Positions 29,295 to 38,018 of a DNA stretch of 64,000 nucleotides are shown here, one piece after another. The translations under genes were made by a program, and so were the position numbers. The stretch covers positions 62,001 through 126,000 of the forward strand of contig CANIVT010000002.1 in NCBI GenBank assembly GCA_947471565.1, read 5' to 3'. Below the pieces are notes generated by a model, which saw nothing but the letters and a program-made list of their open reading frames with translations, was not told the origin of the DNA and ran no database searches. Position 1 is the stretch's first letter, and every line of letters begins with the position of its first letter. Origin of the DNA: Spartobacteria bacterium. Lineage in GTDB: Bacteria; Verrucomicrobiota; Verrucomicrobiia; Chthoniobacterales; UBA6821.

Positions 29295-30134
29295 TTAGCT
29301 TTCGGTGGTCTCTTCCTCTTCGGTCTCGCCCTCTTCCTCTTCGGTTAGGCCGAACAGGGAGTTGATCTGGGGACGGACGCTGTGGTGGTGCTGGCGCTTT
29401 TCCAGCTCTGCCTGGCAGTCCACCGTATAGCGGGTGAAGGGAAGGGCTTCGAGGCGGTCGTGCTTGATCGGTTTTTGGCAGAGCTCGCAGACGCCGTAGG
29501 TTCCATCCTCGATCCTTTTCAGGGCCTCGTCAATCTCATAGAGGGATCCCTGCTCCTTGGAGAGCATGCTGAGGGCGAAATCGCGGTCGTACGCGTCGCT
29601 GCCGGCGTCTGCTTGGTGCATGCCGAAAGCAGAGGTCTCGCTGCCGGCATGGAGGTTGCCGCGGGCCACGCCGCTCATGGAGTCAAGGAGCATGTCCTTG
29701 AGGTCGAGGAGGCGCTTGTGCTGCTTGGTCAGAAAAGGGGTGAGCTTCAGGTTCTTGTTGACCTTGGGCTTCTGCACGAACTGCTGGGCTAGGACGCGGC
29801 TGTTGGAGGAACTGGCGACCGCCTTCTTGGCGGGAGCCTTTTTGACAACCGCTTTCTTGGCGGGGGCTGCGGCCTTGACCGGAGCTTTCTTTGCAGGGGC
29901 CTTGACCTTGGGAGTGGGCTTTTTGGGCGTCGCTTTCTTTGCAACGGGCTTGGAAACCTTCTTAACCGGAGCCTTTTTTGGAACCGGCTTCTTGGCCACC
30001 TCTTTCGCTTTAGCTTTATTAACGACGGGCTTGGAGGCTTTCTTGGCAGGAGCCTTCTTCACCGGTTTGGAGGCCTGTTTGACGGGCTTCTTGGCGGCTT
30101 TTGCAGGAGCTTTTTTGGCGGGTTTCTTGGCCAT
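29295..30134 (-). CDS. DksA/TraR-type zinc-finger protein with histone-H1-like N-terminal tail
   Basis: This 279-residue protein has two unlike parts. Residues 1-108 are a Lys/Ala/Pro-rich tail with repeated PAKKAP and KKPV units, like histone H1 tails, and should bind nucleic acid. Residues about 130-250 resemble DksA/TraR: a helical coiled-coil region (LTKQHKRLLDLKDMLLDSMS, then SLYEIDEALKRIEDGTYGVC) and the finger CELCQKPIKHDRLEALPFTR to VDCQAE. Only Cys216, Cys219 and Cys240 are present; the fourth ligand position is Glu243. The C-terminus is acidic (EEEEGETEEEETTES). DksA proteins tune RNA polymerase with ppGpp, often at ribosomal genes, and this gene precedes rpmG and rpsR. Whether it acts on polymerase, DNA or both is inference. 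Confidence 0.85.
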   Translation of the reverse strand: MAKKPAKKAPAKAAKKPVKQASKPVKKAPAKKASKPVVNKAKAKEVAKKPVPKKAPVKKVSKPVAKKATPKKPTPKVKAPAKKAPVKAAAPAKKAVVKKAPAKKAVASSSNSRVLAQQFVQKPKVNKNLKLTPFLTKQHKRLLDLKDMLLDSMSGVARGNLHAGSETSAFGMHQADAGSDAYDRDFALSMLSKEQGSLYEIDEALKRIEDGTYGVCELCQKPIKHDRLEALPFTRYTVDCQAELEKRQHHHSVRPQINSLFGLTEEEEGETEEEETTES

Positions 30135-30234
30135 GGGGCTGGGAAAAATCGGGTTTTTGTTCTCTAGGGGGATTTTTGGGGGAGGGGCTTGTTACCCCTC
30201 CCCACGACATCCCGCAAGAGAAATCGCTCGGAAT

Positions 30235-30684
30235 TCAGCGCCTTCCGCCGCAAACGAGCAGGCTTGCCAGTAGTCCCAGACGAAAACTCCAGAGCAGGGT
30301 ACGGATCCAGTTGGTCGCAACGAGTCTGCGGATGGCAGCCTCATCATGACGCTTTTCCAGCAATCCGTGGAGTGGGACTTGGATCAGGAAGGTGCTGCCC
30401 CAGATCAGGGCAAGGGATCCCAAGGTTGCCAGATAGGTGTGGGTGAAGGCGAGGGGAGCACCGAGCAGGGGGAGGGCGGCCGCGGTAGCCAATTCGAGGA
30501 TCATCAACGGGGCGACCACCCAGCCGGTCCGGACCGTGTGGGCCTGCTCGTAGCGGGTGAACCCATCGCTAGGGATCCTGCCAAAGAGAGGGTAATGGAC
30601 GATCTGAACAAACCAGATGATGCCGGTCATCAGAGCGGTGGCTGTGAACTGGATCAGCAGGAGGGCATTGGGCGAGGGAATCAT
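30235..30684 (-). CDS. Four-helix membrane protein of unknown function
   Basis: The 149-residue protein has four hydrophobic segments: ALLLIQFTATALMTGIIWFV (about 7-26), VVAPLMILELATAAALPLL (about 56-74), YLATLGSLALIWGSTFLIQV (about 84-103) and TLLWSFRLGLLASLLVC (about 128-145). Between the first two is a polar stretch with a conserved-looking WFVQIVHYPLF motif. It resembles a family of small membrane proteins that I cannot name with confidence. It lies upstream of the DksA-like gene on the same strand (100-base gap) and diverges from hisS. Confidence 0.72.
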   Translation of the reverse strand: MIPSPNALLLIQFTATALMTGIIWFVQIVHYPLFGRIPSDGFTRYEQAHTVRTGWVVAPLMILELATAAALPLLGAPLAFTHTYLATLGSLALIWGSTFLIQVPLHGLLEKRHDEAAIRRLVATNWIRTLLWSFRLGLLASLLVCGGRR

Positions 30685-30758
30685 CAGCTTTGAAGGTATC
30701 CGCTGGATCGGTGATTGTAGAGTGAAGACCGCTTCCCTAAGATCTTCGATTTACGACC

Positions 30759-32009
30759 ATGCAACCCCTTCCCGGCTTCCGCGACCTCTATCCAAGGGAT
30801 TTCGCGCGCCGGAATTATCTGACCGGCCGATGGAGGGAGACCGCGCGCCGATATGGATTCGTCGAGTTTGACGGCCCGACGCTGGAACCGACCGACCTTT
30901 ATCGCAAGAAGAACAGCGGCGGGGAAATCCTCGGCCAACTTTACGAGTTCACCGATAAGGGAGCGCGCGACGTTTCGCTCCGTCCCGAGGTGACCCCCAC
31001 GCTGGCCCGTATGATCGCCGCGCGGCACAGGGATTTTCCAAAGCCCCTACGCTGGTTCAATGTCGGCACCTGTTTCCGTTACGAGCGCCAGCAGAGGGGT
31101 CGCCTGCGCGAATTCCTACAGTTTAACTGCGACCTCGTCGGTGACGCGTCACCGGCTGCTGATGCCGAGGTAGTGGCCCTTCTGATCGATCTGCTCCGCT
31201 CCTTCGGGCTCACGGAGCAGGATTTTGCCATTCGGCTCAGTGATCGTTCCGCCTGGCAGAGCTTCATGGCGGGTCACGGGGTGGCCCAAGAGCAGACGGG
31301 GGAATTTCTTCAGATCGTCGACCGGATGGAGAAGATGCCGGAGGAGAAGACCACCGCCCTCCTGGCTCCTTTTGGCGTGCCGCTGGCCACCGTGAAGGAC
31401 TTCATTGAGAAGGCCGAGATTCCGGCGCTTGAGCCGTTGCTCGCCGATCTCGAAGCGCGTGGCCTGCGGTCGTTCGTTCGCCCGGACCTCGGAGTGGTCC
31501 GAGGGCTCGCCTACTACACGGGCGTGGTATTCGAGGCCTTTGCCCTGCATGGAGGCCTGCGCGCCATTGCCGGGGGCGGCCGCTACGATCGCCTGCTCTC
31601 TGATCTGAGCGACGGTCAGGCCGATCTTCCTGCCGTGGGCTTCGGCATGGGTGATGCCGTCCTGCTCGAACTGCTGGGAGAATGTCCTTCCGCCAAGGCT
31701 CGAGAGCAGGCCGCCCTTAAGGCGGATGCCGCCGTCCAGCTCTATCTCGTGATCGCCTCTGAGGAACACCGTGCCGAGGCGTTGGGCTTAGCCCAGCTAC
31801 TCCGAGAGTCTGGATGGCGCGTGGCCTACCCTCTTGCAGAGGAAAAAGTCGGAAAGCAGTTCGGTGCCGCCGAATCCTCCGGAGCCACGCACGCTATTGT
31901 CGTCGGTTCGGAGTGGCCGACGCTCAAGGTCAAGCGACTTGCCGACCGCCACGAGGAATCAGTTCCGCGTGATTCCATCCTCCCTTGGTTGGCAAACTCC
32001 CGTTCCTAG
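30759..32009 (+). CDS. hisS: Histidyl-tRNA synthetase
   Basis: The 416-residue protein charges tRNA-His. Class II motifs are clear: motif 2 CFRYERQQRGRLREFLQFN, the histidine-binding signature VRGLAYYTGVVFEA and motif 3 GGGRYDRLLSDL. The last 95 residues (from LYLVIASEEHRAEALGLAQL) are the anticodon-binding domain, so this is HisS and not the catalytic paralogue HisZ. It starts with the first Met of the family (QPLPGFRDLYP). aspS follows 50 bases later, a common pairing. Confidence 0.95.
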   Translation: MQPLPGFRDLYPRDFARRNYLTGRWRETARRYGFVEFDGPTLEPTDLYRKKNSGGEILGQLYEFTDKGARDVSLRPEVTPTLARMIAARHRDFPKPLRWFNVGTCFRYERQQRGRLREFLQFNCDLVGDASPAADAEVVALLIDLLRSFGLTEQDFAIRLSDRSAWQSFMAGHGVAQEQTGEFLQIVDRMEKMPEEKTTALLAPFGVPLATVKDFIEKAEIPALEPLLADLEARGLRSFVRPDLGVVRGLAYYTGVVFEAFALHGGLRAIAGGGRYDRLLSDLSDGQADLPAVGFGMGDAVLLELLGECPSAKAREQAALKADAAVQLYLVIASEEHRAEALGLAQLLRESGWRVAYPLAEEKVGKQFGAAESSGATHAIVVGSEWPTLKVKRLADRHEESVPRDSILPWLANSRS

Positions 32010-32015
32010 TTTTCT

Positions 32016-32050
32016 TTCCTGACAGTATTCAGTCTTCAGCCTAAACACCT
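32016..32050 (+). repeat. Dispersed spacer repeat (TCTTCAG family)
   Basis: TTCCTGACAGTATTCAGTC followed by TTCAGCCTAAACACCT fills most of the 50-base gap between hisS and aspS and ends ten bases before the aspS ATG. It is a copy of the family described at 25557. Confidence 0.6.
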
Positions 32051-32059
32051 TTCTTTCTA

Positions 32060-33856
32060 ATGCACTACCGTGACTGCTCCTGCGGCGCCCTGCGCCCCTC
32101 CGATATCGGCCGAGAGACGACCCTCAGCGGCTGGGTGGCCTCCCGCCGCGACCATGGCGGGGTAATCTTCATCGATCTGCGCGACCGCGACGGCATCACC
32201 CAGATCGTGTTCCGCCCCGAATTGCACGCTGAGGCCGCCGCTGCAGCACACTCGTTGCGTTCGGAGGATGTGGTGACCGTCACCGGCAAGGTCGTCGCCC
32301 GTCTTGAGGGAACCGAGAACGCAAAGCTTGCGACCGGCGGTATCGAGGTGGTCGTGTCCACGCTGACGGTCCTCAACCGCTCCGAGGTTCCGCCCTTCCC
32401 GATGGACGAGCGCATCGGTCATGAGGATCTGAGGCTCACCCATCGCTTCCTCGACCTTCGTCGTCCCGACATGGCGTCCAATCTCCGCCTGCGTCACCGA
32501 GTCACCAAGACGATCCGCGACGTGCTCGACACCGAAGGATTCTGGGAGATCGAGACCCCGATTCTTTCCAAGAGCACACCCGAGGGAGCCCGCGACTTTC
32601 TCGTTCCCTCCCGTCTGCATCCCGGCTCCTTCTACGCGCTCCCTCAGGCCCCCCAGCAGTACAAGCAGATGCTGATGGTCGGTGGCGTTGACAAGTACTT
32701 CCAGATCGCCCGTTGCTTCCGGGATGAGGATCTTCGCGCCGACCGCCAGCCCGAGTTCACTCAGGTCGACATCGAGGCCTCGTTCGTGAAGCCCGATGAT
32801 CTCTTCAAACTCATCGAGACGATGTTCCAGCGCGTCTTCCGCGAGACGCGCGGGGTGGAGATTCCGGTCCCCTTCAAGCGCATGACCCACTCCGATGCGA
32901 TGAACCGCTTTGGCAGCGACAAGCCCGATACCCGCTTTGGCATGGAACTGCAGGATGTCGGCGACATCTTCAAGGATTCCCAGTTCAAGGTCTTCCGTGC
33001 GGCCCTCGATGCGGGTGGCGTGGTGAAGGCGATGAATGCGAAGGGCTTTGCCTGCATCACCACGGGCCAGATCGAGGAGCTCACTGAACTCGCCAAGGGA
33101 GCCGGGGCCAAGGGCCTCGCCTTCATCAAGGTGGAGAACGGTGAGTGGAAGTCGCCGATCGTCAAATTCTTCACCGAGTCCGAGAAAGCCGCTCTTTCCG
33201 AGCGCCTCGGCATGGAGGAGGGGGATCTTATCCTCTTCGGCGCCGATAACTGGGAGACCTCCTGCGTGGTCCTGGGGCGCGTCCGCCTTCATGTCGCGGC
33301 TCTCCAGAAGATCGCGATCGATCCGGACCGCCTCGACTTTCTCTGGGTCGTCGACTTCCCGTTGCTTCACCACAGCGCCGAGGAACAGCGCTGGCATGCC
33401 GTTCATCACCCCTTCACCCGTCCCAAGGCCGAGGATCGCGAATTGCTGAAGGATCCCTCCCGGTTGGCCGGGATTCGTGCCGAGGCCTACGACATCGTCC
33501 TCAACGGCGTTGAGATCGGCGGCGGCAGCATCCGGATCCATGAGGGTGATCTTCAGTCCGAGATCTTCTCCGTACTCGGAATCACCTCGGAAGAGCAGGA
33601 ACAGCAGTTCGGTCATATCCTCCGGGCCTTCCGTCATGGAGCTCCACCGCATGGCGGTCTCGCGCTCGGACTCGACCGTCTTGTGGCGCTCATCGCGCGT
33701 GAGGAGTCGATCCGCGAGGTGATCGCGTTTCCCAAGAACAATCGGGGATCGGAACTCATGACCGCCTCGCCGTCGACGGTCGACCCCAAGCAGATCCGGG
33801 ATCTCTACATCGCCTCAACGGTGAAGCAGAAGCCGGCTCCCGCTCCGGCGGCCTGA
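32060..33856 (+). CDS. aspS: Aspartyl-tRNA synthetase
   Basis: The 598-residue protein is of the bacterial type: an N-terminal OB-fold anticodon-binding domain (1-110, with TLSGWVASRRDHGGVIFIDL), class II motif 2 CFRDEDLRADRQPEF, a GAD insertion (about 290-410, with AADN-like GADNWETSCVVLGRVR) and motif 3 GLALGLDRLVALI. It attaches Asp to tRNA. Whether it also charges tRNA-Asn depends on gatCAB and asnS elsewhere and cannot be decided here. It follows hisS on the same strand. Confidence 0.96.
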   Translation: MHYRDCSCGALRPSDIGRETTLSGWVASRRDHGGVIFIDLRDRDGITQIVFRPELHAEAAAAAHSLRSEDVVTVTGKVVARLEGTENAKLATGGIEVVVSTLTVLNRSEVPPFPMDERIGHEDLRLTHRFLDLRRPDMASNLRLRHRVTKTIRDVLDTEGFWEIETPILSKSTPEGARDFLVPSRLHPGSFYALPQAPQQYKQMLMVGGVDKYFQIARCFRDEDLRADRQPEFTQVDIEASFVKPDDLFKLIETMFQRVFRETRGVEIPVPFKRMTHSDAMNRFGSDKPDTRFGMELQDVGDIFKDSQFKVFRAALDAGGVVKAMNAKGFACITTGQIEELTELAKGAGAKGLAFIKVENGEWKSPIVKFFTESEKAALSERLGMEEGDLILFGADNWETSCVVLGRVRLHVAALQKIAIDPDRLDFLWVVDFPLLHHSAEEQRWHAVHHPFTRPKAEDRELLKDPSRLAGIRAEAYDIVLNGVEIGGGSIRIHEGDLQSEIFSVLGITSEEQEQQFGHILRAFRHGAPPHGGLALGLDRLVALIAREESIREVIAFPKNNRGSELMTASPSTVDPKQIRDLYIASTVKQKPAPAPAA

Positions 33857-33870
33857 TTTCCAATCCGGCC

Positions 33871-34248
33871 ATGCAACCGCGGCTTCTCGAAGGTTTCGAG
33901 GCCGTGATCGACCGTGTCGTCCACGCACCGGATTTACCGGCGCCACCGGACCAGCCTCATCCCTTCGTCTACTTCATCACCATCCGCAACGGCAGCGACC
34001 GGACGGTCACCGTGAAGGGCCGCAAATGGGTCGTCCGGGGTGAAGATGGGCATGTGACCGCGGTCGAAGGAGACGGGGTGGTCGGTTGCTTCCCTAGACT
34101 CGAGCCCGGGGAGCATTTTTCCTACAACAGCTACCACACGGTCGCCGGTCCCGCAGTGGCGCAAGGATCCTATCTTGCAATCACCGACAAGGGAGAGGCC
34201 GTGATGGCGTTGATTCCCGATTTTCCGTTGATCCCGCCGGGAGCCTGA
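33871..34248 (+). CDS. apaG: ApaG-domain protein
   Basis: This 125-residue protein has the fibronectin-like ApaG fold: FVYFITIRNGSDRTVTVKGR, then KWVVRGEDGHVTAVEGDGVV and the signature FPRLEPGEHFSYNSYH. ApaG domains are small all-beta proteins, often beside RNA or cobalt-resistance genes; their molecular role in bacteria is poorly defined. It begins 14 bases after aspS and is probably part of that transcript. Confidence 0.87.
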   Translation: MQPRLLEGFEAVIDRVVHAPDLPAPPDQPHPFVYFITIRNGSDRTVTVKGRKWVVRGEDGHVTAVEGDGVVGCFPRLEPGEHFSYNSYHTVAGPAVAQGSYLAITDKGEAVMALIPDFPLIPPGA

Positions 34249-34348
34249 TGGCCTCTTTTTGCAAGATCCTGTGACGAACTTGTCACGATACGGTTCTTGT
34301 CACGAGGAAGCCATCGGAGAGCCTGTTTGGCAGGTTGATATTCAGACG

Positions 34349-34582
34349 ATGAAAACATTTTTCTCAAAGTTGGGTTTGCGCCTGTTTAGGGAAAAACGAG
34401 GGGAGGCCGAAGTGTCCACTCCCGAAAACAACGGCCGTGGACGCAATTCTCGCTACATGCCCAGGGATGCCGAGGCGCTCTTTTTTAAGTCAGGTCGCCG
34501 TCCTCTCAAAATGGATATTGGGATCCTGGGAAAAAGTCCGGCAGATCTCTATCGTTCTGGGGAATCTACTCCCAATCTCTGA
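34349..34582 (+). CDS. Small hypothetical protein
   Basis: A 77-residue frame from the ATG at 34349 encodes a basic N-terminus (KTFFSKLGLRLFREKRGEAE) and a low-complexity polar middle. A longer version from a TTG at 34259 is less likely. No family is recognised. It lies between apaG and glgX on the same strand, with no strong coding evidence beyond the open frame. Confidence 0.35.
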   Translation: MKTFFSKLGLRLFREKRGEAEVSTPENNGRGRNSRYMPRDAEALFFKSGRRPLKMDIGILGKSPADLYRSGESTPNL

Positions 34583-34624
34583 TTCCACTCCTCGGACGGT
34601 AGATTAGTGATGTAGGATGAATAG

Positions 34625-36772
34625 ATGATCCGCGCCGCCTTTCATCATACCCACGAGTATGAGGGCTTCAGGATGCGCTACGGTCACGCGCTTCCCTACG
34701 GGGCAAGTCATGTGCCGGGAGGTGTCAACTTCTCGATTTACTCCAGCCATGCCACTGGGTGCACGCTGGTGCTCTTCCGAAAGGGTGAGCCGAAGCCTTT
34801 TGCCGAGATTCCCTTCCCGCACGAGTGCAAGATCGGGGATGTCTGGACGATGATCGTTTACGATCTCGACTACGAACTCTTGGAGTACGGGTTCAGGATG
34901 GAAGGGCCGTACGATCCCAAGGTGGGTGATCGCTTTGATCCCACAAAAATCCTCCTTGATCCCTTTGCCCATGAGATCGGCGGCCGCGATGCCTGGTTGT
35001 CCAGACCTTCCGAGGACGAGATCTATCCGCACCGCGCCAGGATGCCCTATCAGGATTTCGACTGGGGTCACGACAGGCCGATCCAACTCCCCGTGGAGAA
35101 TCTCGTCATCTACGAGATGCATGTGCGAGGATTCACTCGGCACCCTTCCTCGGGAGTCCGTCACCCCGGCACCTACGAGGGTATTATCGAGAAGATCCCT
35201 TATCTTCAGTCGATCGGGGTGAATTGCATCGAGTTGATGCCGATCTTCGAATTCGACGAATACGAGAACAAGAGGATCAATCCCGAGACGGGGATGCAGC
35301 TTTGCAACTACTGGGGCTACAGCACGGTCGGTTTCTACGCCCCCAAGAGCGGCTATGCCGCCACCGGTCATCACGCGAACCAGGTTTCGGAGTTCAAAAA
35401 CTTGGTCAAGGCGCTCCATGTCGCCGGGATTTCCGTGATTCTGGACGTGGTCTTCAACCACACCGCCGAGGGGGATGAGCGCGGGCCGATGATCTCCTTT
35501 CGAGGCATCGACAACCGGACCTACTACATGCTTGATCCGGACGGCTCCTACGCCAACTACACGGGCTGCGGCAACACGCTCAACTGCAATCACCCCGTCG
35601 TCCGATCCTTCGTGCTCGATTGCCTCCACTACTGGGTCTCCGAGTATCACATCGACGGGTTCCGTTTTGATCTGGCCTCCGTCTTGGGCCGTGATCCCTC
35701 CGGAGCGCCATTGGCCAATCCGCCGCTGCTCGAGGCGCTGGCCCATGATCCGATTCTTGCTGGGTGCGACCTGATCGCGGAGGCCTGGGATGCCGGCGGC
35801 CTCTATCAGGTGGGGCACTTTCCCGCCTACGGCCGATGGATGGAGTGGAACGGCCATTTCCGAGACTCGGCCCGTCGCTTCCTCAAGGGGGATCCGGGAG
35901 TCGCGGGTGATGTTGTCCAGGGGATACTCGGATCCCCCAATCTCTATGCCTCCTCAGGCCGTAAGCCGACCGCCTCGGTGAATTTTCTCACCTGCCATGA
36001 CGGTTTCACCTTGCGTGATCTCTACAGCTACAACGGCAAGCACAACCTCGCCAACGGTGAGGAGAACCGGGACGGTGCCAACGACAACTACAGCTGGAAC
36101 TGCGGGGCCGAGGGGGAGACGGACGACCCCGCCGTCAAGGCATTGCGCGCGCGTCTCCAGCGAAACGCCATGGCACTCCTCTTCCTCAGTCAGGGCGTCC
36201 CCATGCTCTCGATGGGGGACGAACTCGACCGGACCCAGCTCGGCAACAACAACGCCTACTGCCACGATGAACCTTGGAACTGGCTCGACTGGTCACCCGA
36301 AAAGGATCCGTCCAGTAACGGTTCCGGACTTAAAAGATTCGTTTCGCTCCTGGCCGAGTTTCGCAGGCGTCACAGCCAACTGCATCGGACGGAGTTTTTC
36401 ACGGGCAAGGATGTTCAGGCCTGTGGCTATCCTGACATCGGTTGGCACGGGGTGAAGCCTCGTCAGCCCGATTGGGGCGAGGAGAGCAGATCGCTCGCCT
36501 TCATGATCGCAGGAGACATCGGGAAAACCTATGGCCCCGAGGCGGACTTTATCTACGCTGCCTTCAACATGTGGCATGAACCGTTGGAATTCGGCCTGCC
36601 TGTGCTACCCCAAGGAATGAGGTGGAGGCTGGTCATCGATACGGCCCGCCCTTCTCCGGATGATTTCAACGAACCCGGCTCCGAGCCTCTTCTGGCGGAT
36701 CAGACTAGTGTCACCCTGACGGATCGTTCCGTGATTGTTCTGATTGGGAACCGGGCCGGGAGGTTGGGGTAG
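34625..36772 (+). CDS. glgX: Glycogen debranching enzyme, GH13 isoamylase type
   Basis: The 715-residue protein hydrolyses alpha-1,6 branch points of glycogen. Domains: N-terminal CBM48 (about 18-130, with LPYGASHVPGGVNFSIYS) and GH13 barrel (about 155-600). The four GH13 regions are visible: DVVFNHT (274-280), GFRFDLAS with nucleophile Asp349, LIAEAWDAGG with acid/base Glu386, and NFLTCHDGF with the third acid. NYWGYSTVGFYAP and NNAYCHDEPWNWLDW are typical of GlgX. No other glycogen gene is adjacent. A strong hairpin starts at its stop codon. The GlgX/isoamylase/TreX distinction rests on motif resemblance. Confidence 0.93.
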   Translation: MIRAAFHHTHEYEGFRMRYGHALPYGASHVPGGVNFSIYSSHATGCTLVLFRKGEPKPFAEIPFPHECKIGDVWTMIVYDLDYELLEYGFRMEGPYDPKVGDRFDPTKILLDPFAHEIGGRDAWLSRPSEDEIYPHRARMPYQDFDWGHDRPIQLPVENLVIYEMHVRGFTRHPSSGVRHPGTYEGIIEKIPYLQSIGVNCIELMPIFEFDEYENKRINPETGMQLCNYWGYSTVGFYAPKSGYAATGHHANQVSEFKNLVKALHVAGISVILDVVFNHTAEGDERGPMISFRGIDNRTYYMLDPDGSYANYTGCGNTLNCNHPVVRSFVLDCLHYWVSEYHIDGFRFDLASVLGRDPSGAPLANPPLLEALAHDPILAGCDLIAEAWDAGGLYQVGHFPAYGRWMEWNGHFRDSARRFLKGDPGVAGDVVQGILGSPNLYASSGRKPTASVNFLTCHDGFTLRDLYSYNGKHNLANGEENRDGANDNYSWNCGAEGETDDPAVKALRARLQRNAMALLFLSQGVPMLSMGDELDRTQLGNNNAYCHDEPWNWLDWSPEKDPSSNGSGLKRFVSLLAEFRRRHSQLHRTEFFTGKDVQACGYPDIGWHGVKPRQPDWGEESRSLAFMIAGDIGKTYGPEADFIYAAFNMWHEPLEFGLPVLPQGMRWRLVIDTARPSPDDFNEPGSEPLLADQTSVTLTDRSVIVLIGNRAGRLG

Positions 36773-36790
36773 CACCTCCAAAGGAGGTGC
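36772..36790 (+). terminator. Perfect 8-bp hairpin at the glgX stop codon
   Basis: GCACCTCC (36772-36779) and GGAGGTGC (36783-36790) flank an AAA loop, starting at the last base of the stop codon. No T run follows, so it may be a transcript-stabilising 3' end rather than a classical terminator. Confidence 0.45.
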
Positions 36791-36835
36791 GGTGGATGAG
36801 TTGATAGGATCTAGGGCAGCACGCAATCATATCTC

Positions 36836-37567
36836 ATGATGGATTCTCGGCTTGAACTTGTGATTGCTCGTTACGAGGAGGATCTGCGCTGGATAAGACG
36901 GGTTCCCAAGGAAATCCGGATCACTGTTTATAACAAGGGAGACACCCCTGCCCTACCTGAGGGGGTTCCCGAACGATCCGGTCTTACGGTTGCTTCTCTC
37001 ACAAATGTCGGACGCGAGGCTCATACCTACCTGATGCATCTTCTTGACCGGTATGATGAGCTGCCTGAGGTAACGGTGTTTTGCCAAGGGCACCCCTTTG
37101 ACCATGCACCCGATTTTCACGAACGCCTGCGGGTACTGGCCTCCGGTGAGGAAACGGTGAACCGGTTCCAATGGTATGGCTTTCTTGAGGAGACCGATGA
37201 TCCGCAGGGTAGACGCCTCTTTGTTCCCTGGAGTAAGAATCCGGAAGGCCTTGAGTTGGAGACGGGAAGACTCTACCGCGAACTTTTCGGGGAAATGTCA
37301 CCTGAATGGTTCCATTTTAGGGGAGGGGCCCAGTTTGCCATCACGCGCGGGGCGTTTCAGTCGCGAGGCAAGGAGTTCTATCTGCGGGCCCTTGATCTCT
37401 GCTTGTCCATCCCGCGAGCCGCCCATTCTTTCGAGCGGATGTGGGACCGGGTTTTTGGCGATCCTGTGATTGATCCCGCCGAACTTGGCCCTGACGGAGT
37501 CCGGTACCTCAAGCGGATCCGGCGACTGGAAGAGGCGCCCCCGGAGTCATTCAGCCCCGCGGATTGA
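36836..37567 (+). CDS. DUF3431 family protein
   Basis: This 243-residue protein resembles DUF3431 (glycosyltransferase-like) by LELVIARYEEDLRWIRRVP at the N-terminus, ITVYNKGD, NVGREAHTYLMHLLDRYDEL (57-76) and TVFCQGHPFDH. These motifs recall a nucleotide-sugar-binding fold. The family has no established activity. The start is the ATG at 36836, although the preceding base also begins a Met codon pair (ATGATG). It lies 64 bases after glgX; a functional tie is not implied. Confidence 0.78.
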   Translation: MMDSRLELVIARYEEDLRWIRRVPKEIRITVYNKGDTPALPEGVPERSGLTVASLTNVGREAHTYLMHLLDRYDELPEVTVFCQGHPFDHAPDFHERLRVLASGEETVNRFQWYGFLEETDDPQGRRLFVPWSKNPEGLELETGRLYRELFGEMSPEWFHFRGGAQFAITRGAFQSRGKEFYLRALDLCLSIPRAAHSFERMWDRVFGDPVIDPAELGPDGVRYLKRIRRLEEAPPESFSPAD

Positions 37568-37604
37568 AGTTGAGTTTCCTTGAGTCCGGTACGATCTTCT
37601 AGCC

Positions 37605-38018
37605 ATGTCTCGTCGGAAAAAGTCCCGCGGTCTGCCATCTTGGATTCTTCCGGTCCTGATCGCCGTCCTAGCTTTGGGCGGATATTTGATTTTCAGCAAA
37701 GGCGGCAAAGAGGGAAACCTGCGAACTGTGGAGGAGCTCGATCCAGCCCTTTACTATAGCAGTGCCAACTCGCTGAGAGGGAATACCTACCGCATCGATG
37801 CGGAGATCGATTCCTCGCTTGGAAACTCCGCCGGCAAGGGGCGTCTTTTCTCCGTCACGCTCAAAAATATGGCCAAGGGGGGTGCCCCGGTGATCTTGCC
37901 CGTCTTGGTTCCCCCTGCACTAGGGACATTGACCATTCAGAAAGGACAGCACTACCTCATGAAAGTGAACGTGGGTGAAAGCGGTCTTCTTTGTGTCGAG
38001 GAGGCAAGAAAGCCATGA
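37605..38018 (+). CDS. Hypothetical single-pass membrane protein
   Basis: The 137-residue protein has a basic start (MSRRKKSRGLPS), one membrane span (WILPVLIAVLALGGYLIF, about 13-30) and a 100-residue beta-rich domain outside (GNTYRIDAEIDSSLGNSAGK, then GRLFSVTLKN and ALGTLTIQKGQHYLMKVNVG). No family was recognised; the domain could be an OB-like fold. Its stop overlaps the next start (ATGA), so it is translationally coupled to the 718-residue gene and the two products probably work together at the cell envelope. Confidence 0.75.
   Translation: MSRRKKSRGLPSWILPVLIAVLALGGYLIFSKGGKEGNLRTVEELDPALYYSSANSLRGNTYRIDAEIDSSLGNSAGKGRLFSVTLKNMAKGGAPVILPVLVPPALGTLTIQKGQHYLMKVNVGESGLLCVEEARKP

Noticed and set aside
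30759-32009. Assignment as the HisZ regulatory subunit
   Set aside because: Histidine-binding motifs and the C-terminal anticodon-binding domain are intact, so it is HisS.
32057-33652. A 531-codon open frame opposite aspS, and similar long ones opposite glgX, zwf and xylA
   Set aside because: All overlap strongly supported genes over most of their length and show no motifs.
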